A DNA stretch of 5,200 bases from contig RKRX01000069.1 of NCBI GenBank assembly GCA_007571185.1, forward strand, positions 1 to 5,200, given 5' to 3'. This document shows positions 1-5,200 of the stretch, piece after piece. The number at the start of each line of letters is the position of its first letter. The first letter of the stretch is position 1. The position numbers and the translations under genes were made by a program. The stretch comes from Oceanicaulis sp. (GTDB lineage Bacteria > Pseudomonadota > Alphaproteobacteria > Caulobacterales > Maricaulaceae). The notes beneath the pieces are model-generated. The model was not told the DNA's origin and did not search any database. It saw only the letters and a program-made list of their open reading frames with translations.

Positions 1-146
1 AAATCAGAGAAAAGCAGCAGCCCCCAAAAAGCAAAATTCACAAGAATTTGCCAAAACCCAATCCAGATCACACCCAGCGGGCGACGCCTGAACACCTTGA
101 AGAAATAGAATGTAGCGTTGATGATATCATAGCGCGGCCGGGACAT
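1..146 (-). CDS. N-terminal part of a membrane protein, runs off the left edge
   Basis: On the minus strand an ATG at 146 opens a frame with no stop through 48 codons to the window edge. It is preceded by a good ribosome-binding site (AGGAAGAG at 159-152, about 5 bases upstream). The protein begins MSRPRYDIINATFYFFKVF, then a basic RRRP stretch at about residues 20-23, then a strongly hydrophobic aromatic segment at about residues 24-47 that reads as a first transmembrane helix preceded by positive charge. The layout (short amphipathic N-terminus, RP turn, long first helix) resembles the N-terminus of the membrane protein encoded 63 bases upstream on the same strand, so the two may be distant paralogues in one operon. 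Function is unknown and only the first helix is visible. A real gene is likely because start, RBS and helix agree; the family is not recognised. Confidence 0.72.
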   Translation of the reverse strand, partial: MSRPRYDIINATFYFFKVFRRRPLGVIWIGFWQILVNFAFWGLLLFSD

Positions 147-151
147 AGAAG

Positions 152-159
152 CTCTTCCT
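152..159 (-). promoter_or_regulatory. Shine-Dalgarno site of the left-edge membrane gene
   Basis: AGGAAGAG on the minus strand lies about 5 bases before the ATG at 146. It decides the start of a gene that is visible only as a 48-codon fragment. Confidence 0.55.
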
Positions 160-209
160 ATCAGATGAAAAGCATGCAAACGGAATCAAAAGACAAGACA
201 TGTCCCATT

Positions 210-1088
210 CTAAACAGAGTCAGGCGCGTTCTGAAACAAATATTTCATATACAGTGAACTGAGCACGAACAGGCCTGGCGCCGCAAGGAAGGTGATCTTG
301 CCTGCGCCATAAAAAACATACATCATCAGTAGAACAGCGGGATTGAGGGTCGGCGCGTCCATTCCACCCGATGCAAACCAGATGATAGCAGGGCCTGCAC
401 CCAGCACCGTGACGCACAAGGCGTTAAATCCTGTCAGAATCACAAAACCGGGGATGAGTGCGGCGGTCAGTGTGAGCGCGATTTCAAAACTGTGCTTGGA
501 CGATAATGGCCAGATACTAAGCACTTTGATCGCCCCGGCATGCACGGTGGCGGGTGCGGCCAGCGCCAGCCGCAGAAAGAACCACAAACTGAATATGATG
601 AAGACAGCCACCAGAACTATGGCCACGGCCATTTCTCCCTGGCCAAACAGGTCAAATATATTCACAAGACCCTCAGGTGGCTCTGCCCCGGCGTCCACAT
701 TGATCAGGGCCAGCGCCGTCAGCATGAACGATAGCGCCACCAGCGCCGTGCCCGGCACGGTGAAGATCAAAATCAGTATCAGCACAACCACCCAAGCCAA
801 CCGGCCTTCATCTCCGCCCAGAGTCAAGCCCAGGACGCCGCGCTTGCGCTTGTTCAGCATGGCGCGTGCAAACCCGGCCGCCACCACAATAAAAACACCA
901 AACACCACAGGCACAAAACCCACAGCAACCGACATCATCCCCGGTGTGTGAACGCCTGCATAGATGAACAACAAAGACTGTATGGCGAAGACCACGCCAT
1001 AGAGCGCAGCGCCTGCGCCGATCAGAGCCGGTCGAGTTGGAAGAAAACAAAAGGCTCTGCGAACGGCGTTAAAATCGATCAGGGTCAT
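210..1088 (-). CDS. Polytopic inner-membrane protein of unknown function
   Basis: With the ATG at 1088 the protein is 292 residues. About six long hydrophobic segments are visible (roughly residues 21-45, 51-74, 97-128, 152-176, 200-232 and 250-280). A basic loop (NKRKR, about 79-83) follows helix 2. The stretch RLALAAPATVHAGAIKVLSI (about 172-191), between helices 4 and 5, resembles the 'arginine-alanine-proline then tryptophan' loop of bacterial glycerophosphodiester-phosphodiesterase-type membrane domains. That link is an inference from pattern only, and no catalytic domain is present. I chose 1088 because its ATG overlaps the stop of a small upstream ORF (ATGA), suggesting translational coupling. 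In-frame alternatives are ATG 1094 and TTG 1124, neither with a convincing ribosome-binding site. It lies 63 bases upstream of a second membrane gene, probably in one operon. No enzyme or transport motif is seen. Confidence 0.8.
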   Translation of the reverse strand: MTLIDFNAVRRAFCFLPTRPALIGAGAALYGVVFAIQSLLFIYAGVHTPGMMSVAVGFVPVVFGVFIVVAAGFARAMLNKRKRGVLGLTLGGDEGRLAWVVVLILILIFTVPGTALVALSFMLTALALINVDAGAEPPEGLVNIFDLFGQGEMAVAIVLVAVFIIFSLWFFLRLALAAPATVHAGAIKVLSIWPLSSKHSFEIALTLTAALIPGFVILTGFNALCVTVLGAGPAIIWFASGGMDAPTLNPAVLLMMYVFYGAGKITFLAAPGLFVLSSLYMKYLFQNAPDSV

Positions 1089-1174
1089 GAGCATGCAGTT
1101 ATCCCGAAACCCTCTTCCCGCCAAGGATCACAGCGTATCAAACGCAGCCTCTTCATCCAGACGGCGAAATTCAT
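1085..1174 (-). CDS. 29-codon ORF translationally coupled to the membrane protein gene
   Basis: On the minus strand an ATG at 1174 starts a 29-codon frame beginning MNFAVWMKRLRLIRC and ending GITACS, with TGA at 1087-1085. A strong purine-rich ribosome-binding site (GGAAGGGG, 1188-1181) stands six bases before the ATG. It is the best such site on the minus strand in this region. The stop overlaps the ATG of the following membrane gene in an ATGA junction, the usual signature of coupled translation, and that downstream start has no good site of its own. The peptide has a basic middle (KRLRLIR) and two cysteines, with no clear transmembrane helix. It could be a genuine small protein, a leader peptide that delivers ribosomes to the membrane gene, or a chance ORF. 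No homologue is recognised. Confidence 0.5.
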   Translation of the reverse strand: MNFAVWMKRLRLIRCDPWREEGFGITACS

Positions 1175-1180
1175 GGCGAT

Positions 1181-1188
1181 CCCCTTCC
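1181..1188 (-). promoter_or_regulatory. Strong Shine-Dalgarno of the 29-codon ORF
   Basis: GGAAGGGG on the minus strand is six bases before the ATG at 1174. It supports initiation at the small ORF rather than directly at the membrane protein start. Confidence 0.5.
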
Positions 1189-1235
1189 AACGGGGTCAGT
1201 TCAATCCGCTCTCGTCAACTCATCGCATCACACAT

Positions 1236-1264
1236 TTGAGCCATGCCGCCTGATCGCTTATATC
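1236..1264 (+). promoter_or_regulatory. Candidate trmFO promoter (possible leaderless transcript)
   Basis: TTGAGC (1236-1241) and TATATC (1259-1264) are separated by exactly 17 bases. Each matches four of six bases of the sigma-70 type consensus. A start about seven bases past the -10 would fall at 1271-1272, on or beside the trmFO ATG, so the message would have little or no leader. This agrees with the absence of a ribosome-binding site before that ATG. The matches are modest, so the call is tentative. Confidence 0.3.
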
Positions 1265-1285
1265 GGCGTCCATGATCGATATGAA
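1257..1285 (-). promoter_or_regulatory. Candidate divergent promoter for the membrane-protein operon
   Basis: On the minus strand TTCATA (1285-1280) and TATAAG (1262-1257, five of six to the -10 consensus) are 17 bases apart. The element points leftward toward the 29-codon ORF and membrane gene. Its -10 overlaps the candidate rightward -10 of trmFO. If both are real, polymerase binding would be mutually exclusive. The rest of the 1175-1271 spacer shows no further clear signal. Confidence 0.25.
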
Positions 1286-2681
1286 CCCGATCCACATTAT
1301 TGGCGGCGGCATGGCCGGCTCGGAAGCGGCATGGCAGGCCGCCAGCACTGGCGTCCACGTGGTGATTCACGAGATGCGCCCGGGGCACAAAACCGAAGCC
1401 CATCAGACCGCAGATCTGGCCGAACTGGTCTGCTCGAACTCCTTCCGCTCCGACAATGTCGAGACCCATGCAATCGGCCTGTTGCACGAGGAGATGCGGC
1501 GCGCCGGATCGCTAATCATGACCATGGGCGATATTCATCAAGTGCCCGCTGGCGGCGCACTGGCGGTGGACCGGGAGGCTTTCGCAAAAGCGGTCACCAG
1601 GCAACTTGAAGCTCACCCCAATATCGAGATCGTGCGCGAGGAAATCACCGGGCTGCCTCCGAAACACTGGGATAACGTGATTATCGCTACCGGCCCGCTG
1701 ACCTCGCCAGCACTGGCGGAAGCCCTTCACGGAATGAGTGATGAGAGCGAGCTGGCTTTTTTCGATGCTATCGCTCCCATCCTCTATGCTGACTCCATCA
1801 ATATGGACGTGGCCTGGAAACAGTCGCGCTATGACAAGGGTGAAACCGAGGAAGATAAGGCTGCCTATATCAACTGTCCCATGGATCGGGTACGGTATGA
1901 AGCGTTCATCGACGCTCTTCTGGCGGCTGAGAAGACCGCATTCAAGAAATGGGAAAAGGACACGCCCTATTTTGACGCCTGCCTGCCTGTCGAGGTGATG
2001 GCCGAGCGTGGCCGCGAAACTCTGCGTCATGGCCCCATGAAGCCGCGCGGACTGACCAACGCCCATGACCCTGAAACCAAACCCTATGCCGTGGTGCAAC
2101 TGCGCCAGGACAATGCGCTGGGAACACTGTTCAACATGGTCGGTTTCCAGACCAAGATGAAATACGGTGCGCAAACAGACGTATTCAGGATGATCCCAGG
2201 CTTGGAGAACGCCCGCTTTGCACGCCTGGGCGGCATTCATCGCAACACCTTTCTGCATTCCCCAAAACTGCTGGATCCTGTCATGCGTCTGAAAACCCGG
2301 CCGGCCTGGCGTTTCGCCGGTCAGATCACCGGAGTGGAAGGTTATGTGGAAAGCGCCTCCATGGGGCTTCTGGCTGGACGCTTCGCCGCTGCCGAAAAAC
2401 TGGGCTTACCGGTTACCCCGCCGCCGCCCACCACAGCCATGGGCGCCCTGCTCACCCATATCACCACCGGTCATGCGCCCGGCCGAAAAGGTACGTTCCA
2501 GCCGATGAATGTGAATTTCGGCCTGTTCCCGGACATGGCCGCACCCGTCAGGAATGCAGAAGGCAAGCGTCTGCGCGGCAAAGAAAAATCCACCGCCAGA
2601 AAGAAAGCCTTGAGTGCTCGCGCACTGGCCGATTTCGACGCCTGGTTGACAGGAGATGCGCACAAATTGCCTGAACGATAA
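1272..2681 (+). CDS. trmFO: TrmFO, methylenetetrahydrofolate-tRNA-(uracil-54-C5)-methyltransferase (FADH2-oxidising)
   Basis: This cytosolic flavoenzyme makes 5-methyluridine (ribothymidine) at position 54 in the T-loop of tRNA, using methylenetetrahydrofolate as carbon donor and FADH2 as reductant. At 469 residues it is full length for the family. The Rossmann dinucleotide motif [16 protein letters not shown] sits at residues 7-22. The family stretch LVCSNSFRS holds Cys54, and [13 protein letters not shown] holds Cys237; these match the two cysteines known to matter in characterised TrmFO proteins. Other hallmark blocks are [36 protein letters not shown] and [20 protein letters not shown] (flavin-binding C-terminal region). 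The C-terminus is basic ([14 protein letters not shown]). The start is ATG 1272 or ATG 1281 ([10 protein letters not shown]); neither has a ribosome-binding site, consistent with a leaderless message. It converges on the synthase-like gene downstream. Identification is secure. Confidence 0.96.
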   Translation: MIDMNPIHIIGGGMAGSEAAWQAASTGVHVVIHEMRPGHKTEAHQTADLAELVCSNSFRSDNVETHAIGLLHEEMRRAGSLIMTMGDIHQVPAGGALAVDREAFAKAVTRQLEAHPNIEIVREEITGLPPKHWDNVIIATGPLTSPALAEALHGMSDESELAFFDAIAPILYADSINMDVAWKQSRYDKGETEEDKAAYINCPMDRVRYEAFIDALLAAEKTAFKKWEKDTPYFDACLPVEVMAERGRETLRHGPMKPRGLTNAHDPETKPYAVVQLRQDNALGTLFNMVGFQTKMKYGAQTDVFRMIPGLENARFARLGGIHRNTFLHSPKLLDPVMRLKTRPAWRFAGQITGVEGYVESASMGLLAGRFAAAEKLGLPVTPPPPTTAMGALLTHITTGHAPGRKGTFQPMNVNFGLFPDMAAPVRNAEGKRLRGKEKSTARKKALSARALADFDAWLTGDAHKLPER

Positions 2682-2700
2682 CCTATCGGATTGCTTTTCA

Positions 2701-2738
2701 TTGCCAGAACACAGGCGGTAAACCAGGTGTCTCAGCAA
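2701..2738. terminator. Imperfect hairpin filling the convergent trmFO gap, possible bidirectional terminator
   Basis: TTGC (2701-2704) pairs with GCAA (2735-2738), and AGAACAC (2706-2712, A2709 bulged) pairs with GTGTCT (2727-2732), around a 14-base loop. The structure occupies most of the 57 bases between the convergent stops. No T-run follows on either strand, so a classic intrinsic terminator is not shown. It may only slow polymerase or protect 3' ends. Confidence 0.25.
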
Positions 2739-3584
2739 CTAGATACGACCGGTCAGCGAAGCCCAGATCATGACTGCATCCTGACCTAGCGGGGCGCGGG
2801 TGAGCTGTTCGCGATAGGGGTCACGGATCCGGGCGGCGGATTTCAGGTAACCATGCGCCAATCGCACATGGCCTACGGCCGGGAAGAGCTCGACGGGCAG
2901 CGCGAAGCGGGTGCGTGAGAGCGTGGCGGCGGCTTTGCGCGCTTCATTGATCAATTCTGCAAACGCCATCCTTGCAGCCCCCGGTTTGCGTCCGACAGCC
3001 AGATCTGTCTCGGTCAGACCCGCCCCTGTCAATTCGTCGGCAGTAAGAGGCGGGCGCCCCACCTGAGTCAGCGGGGCAAAAGCTCGGATCAGGTCGACAA
3101 ACCCCGACAGACGGCCTGCTGTCGTCAAGGCGACCCCCGTCCGCCCGTCTAGATCCAGATCGGGTTTGAGCAGGCGCGCGCAACAGCGCATCAACGCCAC
3201 AGCGGCGCCATCCACATAATCACAACGATCCTGCCGGGTGGGAAACGGGCCTTTGCCCAGATCCGCTGCATGGGCCTCAATCAACCCAATCAACTCAGTC
3301 ATGGACGGCGCCCCAGGGGCATGACGCAATTCTGACAACGCTTTGTAAACATCATGACGTCGCACCTTGGGCGGATCGGCATACAGATCCGTAACCGCCT
3401 CACGCGCCCAAGCCAATTTCATCTCCCCGATCATCGGTTCAGAGACAGAGACTGGCGCTTTCCGCACCTCGTGGTAAAAGGCGTACAGCGCATACAGCCG
3501 TATGCGCAATTGCGCTGGCGCGAACAAGGCCGCACGACGCCGGTCAGGATCGGATCGAATGAGCAGACTGTCGAAATCGATCAC
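2739..3584 (-). CDS. Squalene/phytoene synthase family protein lacking the aspartate motif (NDUFAF6-like)
   Basis: The 281-residue protein has the all-helical head of the trans-isoprenyl synthase family: LRIRLYALYAFYHEV (about 26-40), then VSEPMIGEMKLAWAREAV (about 47-64), which matches the family's 'P..GE.RL.WWREA' block. The catalytic DDxxD-type motif that normally follows the YAF block is absent; the sequence there is HEVRKAPVSVSEP. The later YVDGAAVALMRCC stretch stands where true synthases have their second conserved block. Such motif-less, short members include NDUFAF6, a respiratory complex I assembly factor in mitochondria, so a non-enzymatic role is plausible but inferred. The start is GTG 3584, preceded by GGAGAGGG eight bases upstream. 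It is divergent from sodB and convergent with trmFO. Family membership is fairly sure; carotenoid or hopanoid synthesis is not supported, as no other pathway gene is nearby. Confidence 0.82.
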   Translation of the reverse strand: MIDFDSLLIRSDPDRRRAALFAPAQLRIRLYALYAFYHEVRKAPVSVSEPMIGEMKLAWAREAVTDLYADPPKVRRHDVYKALSELRHAPGAPSMTELIGLIEAHAADLGKGPFPTRQDRCDYVDGAAVALMRCCARLLKPDLDLDGRTGVALTTAGRLSGFVDLIRAFAPLTQVGRPPLTADELTGAGLTETDLAVGRKPGAARMAFAELINEARKAAATLSRTRFALPVELFPAVGHVRLAHGYLKSAARIRDPYREQLTRAPLGQDAVMIWASLTGRI

Positions 3585-3592
3585 GAAAATGA

Positions 3593-3600
3593 CCCTCTCC
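3593..3600 (-). promoter_or_regulatory. Shine-Dalgarno supporting the GTG start of the synthase-like gene
   Basis: GGAGAGGG on the minus strand ends eight bases before GTG 3584. No ATG is available at this spacing, so it decides in favour of the GTG start. Confidence 0.5.
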
Positions 3601-3649
3601 GCTGGACAGACAGGCCCCGGACCCCATATCTAACCTGTTGCCAATGCCT

Positions 3650-3662
3650 GATCGTAGCGATC
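3650..3662. promoter_or_regulatory. Perfect inverted repeat GATCG-TAG-CGATC, candidate operator
   Basis: A five-base perfect dyad with a three-base centre lies between the divergent synthase-like and sodB genes, 61 bases before the sodB ATG. Its position suits a regulator binding site shared by both promoters. I find no convincing -35/-10 pair around it, and a repeat this short can occur by chance. Confidence 0.25.
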
Positions 3663-3712
3663 TTCCAGTGACCCGTCCGTCCACTCGAGCCTCTGTCTTG
3701 CTCGCCCATCTT

Positions 3713-3723
3713 AGGAGACTCCT
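3713..3723 (+). promoter_or_regulatory. sodB Shine-Dalgarno embedded in inverted repeat AGGAGACTCCT
   Basis: AGGAG (3713-3717) is the sodB ribosome-binding site, six bases before the ATG at 3724. It is followed at once by its own complement CTCCT (3719-3723), giving a perfect 11-base dyad ending at the start codon. It could fold as AGGA-GAC-TCCT with a three-base loop and partly hide the site. As an RBS the call is strong; a control role is speculative. Confidence 0.7.
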
Positions 3724-4323
3724 ATGGCGTTTACTCTTCCCGACCTGCCCTATGCGCCTGACGCCTTACAACCGCACATCTCCGCCGAAACCCTGAGCTT
3801 CCATCATGGCAAGCATCATAAAGCCTATGTGGACAAGGCCAATGCCGCCATCGATGGCGATGACGTGACCGACATGGACCTGGAATCGGTGATCAGGAAG
3901 AGCTGGGCCGAAAAAAACATGGGGCTGTTCAATAATGTAGGCCAGATATGGAATCACACTTTCTACTGGCGCTCCATGTCTCCAAACGGCGGCGGCAAGC
4001 CAACCGGCGCCATCGCTGACGCTATCGACGCATCCTTTGGCTCTTACGAGCACTTCGCCAAAGCGTTCACCACCGCAGGCATTGGTCAGTTCGGCTCGGG
4101 CTGGGCCTGGCTGGTGAAGAACGGCGACAGACTGGAAGTCCGCAAAACCCTGAATGCAGAAACTCCGTTGACCGAAGACGGCGTCACCCCGCTACTGACC
4201 ATGGATGTGTGGGAGCACGCCTATTATCTGGATTTCCAGAACCGCCGCCCCGATTACATCGGCGCATTCCTGAAACATCTGGTAAACTGGGCGTTCGCCA
4301 ACGAGAACCTGGCGAATGCTTGA
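3724..4323 (+). CDS. sodB: Superoxide dismutase [Fe], SodB
   Basis: The enzyme dismutates superoxide to oxygen and hydrogen peroxide in the cytoplasm; no signal peptide is present. At 199 residues it is close to the usual size of bacterial Fe-SOD. The N-terminal helical hairpin carries LSFHHGKHHKAYV with ligand His27. The block VGQIWNHTFYW gives ligand His78, and DVWEHAYYLDFQNRRPDYI gives ligands Asp161 and His165. Gln74 just before the second ligand and GSGWAWLV (alanine rather than glutamine in the later site) favour iron over manganese; metal use is still an inference. The ATG at 3724 has a strong AGGAG site. The gene is divergent from the synthase-like gene, and its stop overlaps a hairpin leading straight into an hsdS-type frame. 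Base composition matches the upstream genes. Confidence 0.96.
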   Translation: MAFTLPDLPYAPDALQPHISAETLSFHHGKHHKAYVDKANAAIDGDDVTDMDLESVIRKSWAEKNMGLFNNVGQIWNHTFYWRSMSPNGGGKPTGAIADAIDASFGSYEHFAKAFTTAGIGQFGSGWAWLVKNGDRLEVRKTLNAETPLTEDGVTPLLTMDVWEHAYYLDFQNRRPDYIGAFLKHLVNWAFANENLANA

Positions 4324-4340
4324 CCGGATCAACTTCCGGT
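4323..4340 (+). terminator. Perfect 6-bp hairpin overlapping the sodB stop
   Basis: ACCGGA (4323-4328) and TCCGGT (4335-4340) are exact reverse complements around the loop TCAACT. The hairpin begins on the last base of the sodB stop codon. No T-run follows, so it is a weak intrinsic-terminator candidate. It might instead protect the sodB 3' end or be a junction scar next to the hsdS frame, which starts 15 bases later. Confidence 0.35.
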
Positions 4341-4355
4341 GAAGATGGTGACGGG

Positions 4356-5200
4356 GTGATCCGACTACGACATATGGTGCGAATGGGCCCGAGCGTAACC
4401 GAAATCAAAGGCGTGGAGGACGATACCGAGGTCACTTTCGCCCCAATGGATGCGCTTGCAGATGGTCTTGGGGGCCTGGACACATCCCGGGTAAGGCCGA
4501 TCTCAGAGGTGGCGCGTCGAGGCTATAATTATTTTCGTGAAGGCGATGTGCTTCTCGCAAAAGTCACGCCATGCTTCGAAAATGGAAAAAAAGCCATCGC
4601 TAGCGGCCTCCTGAACGGGTTGGGTTACGCAACTTCCGAAGTTTACGTTTTGCGACCCAACCCCGACAGAATGAATACCCGTTTTCTATTCTACTTGCTC
4701 TGCTCAGAAGAATTTAGGGCGCACGCGCTGAAAAGCATGACCGGAGCTGGCGGTTTACGCCGAATTAGCGAAGATGGCGTTCTGAACTACCGCCCCAAAA
4801 TTACTGACCTTAGCGCCCAGAAAGCCCTCGCAGATTTCCTCGATCGCGAAACCGCCCGTATCAACCAGCTGATCGAGAAGAAGAAGCGGTTGGTGGTGCT
4901 TCTGAAAGAGAAGCGCTCGGCCCTGATCACCGCCGCTGTCACTGGAACGGGTGCTGAAGGTGATGGCGTTCCGACGGTAACGGGTCAATTTCCACAATCT
5001 TTAATTAAGCGGCACTTTGATATCACCCTGGGAAAAATGTTGCAGCCGAAGAGTAAAAATATCGGTGATGAGTGTTTACCTTATCTGCGAGCAGCTAATA
5101 TCATGTGGGGGCATGTTGTTACTGACGACATCAAGAAAATGTGGTTTTCGCGAACCGATAAACATAAGTATGCTCTGAAAAAAGGAGATATGGTCGTTCT
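4356..5200 (+). CDS. hsdS: Type I restriction-modification specificity subunit (HsdS), 5' portion, runs off the right edge
   Basis: The frame stays open to the window end (281 codons from GTG 4356). HsdS is the DNA-recognition subunit of type I restriction-modification enzymes and pairs with HsdM (and HsdR). TRD1 includes PMDALADGLGGLD, YNYFREGDVLLAKVTPCFEN (about residues 54-76) and MTGAGGLRRISEDGVLNYRP. The central conserved region follows at about 152-195: LSAQKALADFLDRETARINQ, then EKKKRLVVLLKEKRSALI, a coiled-coil spacer. TRD2 begins near residue 212 (FPQSLIKRHFDITLGKML) and is cut off at the edge. The start is uncertain: GTG 4356 has a weak GGTGA site, ATG 4374 and 4383 lie within the expected TRD1, and TTG 4320 overlaps the sodB stop. 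The usual N-terminal lead-in ending in tryptophan is not visible. No hsdM precedes it, so it may be an orphan, a rearranged copy, or the first gene of an unusually ordered locus. Confidence 0.87.
   Translation, partial: MIRLRHMVRMGPSVTEIKGVEDDTEVTFAPMDALADGLGGLDTSRVRPISEVARRGYNYFREGDVLLAKVTPCFENGKKAIASGLLNGLGYATSEVYVLRPNPDRMNTRFLFYLLCSEEFRAHALKSMTGAGGLRRISEDGVLNYRPKITDLSAQKALADFLDRETARINQLIEKKKRLVVLLKEKRSALITAAVTGTGAEGDGVPTVTGQFPQSLIKRHFDITLGKMLQPKSKNIGDECLPYLRAANIMWGHVVTDDIKKMWFSRTDKHKYALKKGDMVV

Noticed and set aside
48..257. Plus-strand 69-codon frame from a TTG, open to the left edge
   Set aside because: It overlaps the well-supported leftward membrane gene at 1-146 and the end of the next one, has no RBS, and its peptide has no domain-like pattern.
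343..951. Plus-strand 202-codon frame
   Set aside because: It is antisense to the six-helix membrane gene; the Ser/Thr/Ala/Pro-rich product is typical of a shadow of a hydrophobic coding region.
1215..1487. Minus-strand 90-codon frame across the trmFO start
   Set aside because: Antisense to the conserved FAD-binding N-terminus of TrmFO; composition is that of a shadow frame.
1512..2258. Minus-strand 248-codon frame
   Set aside because: It is entirely antisense to trmFO, whose conserved motifs cover the same bases.
2406..2738. Minus-strand 110-codon frame ending inside trmFO
   Set aside because: Mostly antisense to the trmFO C-terminus, with no RBS or recognisable motif.
2739..3584. A carotenoid or hopanoid biosynthesis locus
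   Set aside because: The synthase homologue lacks catalytic aspartates and no desaturase, cyclase or other pathway gene is in the window.
4755..4997. Minus-strand 80-codon frame
   Set aside because: Antisense to the HsdS central conserved region, which is clearly coding on the plus strand.
4323..5200. A complete restriction-modification or novel defence system
   Set aside because: Only part of hsdS is present; no modification, restriction or accessory gene can be seen, so nothing beyond a partial specificity gene is supported.

Overview
The window looks like a moderately GC-rich alphaproteobacterial chromosome segment. TrmFO, a short squalene/phytoene-synthase-like protein and an Fe-type superoxide dismutase fit that group, and the Maricaulales/Hyphomonadales/Caulobacterales side is my best guess. 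This placement rests on protein appearance only. Most of the window is core genome; the right-hand end is accessory (a type I restriction specificity gene).

Layout. Positions 1-1174 hold a leftward block of three reading frames. First comes a 29-codon ORF (1174-1085) with a strong ribosome-binding site. Its stop overlaps, by ATGA, the start of a six-helix membrane protein of unknown function (1088-210). After a 63-base gap follows the start of a second membrane protein (146-1), which runs off the left edge. Positions 1175-1271 are a divergent spacer with overlapping promoter-like elements. trmFO (1272-2681, +) encodes the folate/FAD-dependent tRNA U54 methyltransferase. It converges on a leftward squalene/phytoene-synthase-family gene (3584-2739) that lacks the canonical aspartate-rich motif. 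The 57-base convergent gap is largely filled by an imperfect hairpin. A second divergent spacer (3585-3723) carries a perfect short inverted repeat and an sodB ribosome-binding site embedded in another one. sodB (3724-4323, +) is an iron superoxide dismutase.

At the right, immediately after the sodB stop, a hairpin is followed by a rightward hsdS-type reading frame that stays open to the window end (4356-5200). It carries TRD1, the central coiled-coil conserved region and the start of TRD2. No hsdM or hsdR lies before it, its N-terminus looks short, and base composition drops in GC where TRD2 begins. This looks like the boundary of an acquired or rearranged restriction-modification locus.

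I see no tRNA, rRNA, CRISPR array, insertion sequence or complete novel system. The points most worth a second look are the coupled 29-codon ORF, the unlisted left-edge membrane gene, the motif-less synthase homologue and the unusual hsdS junction.
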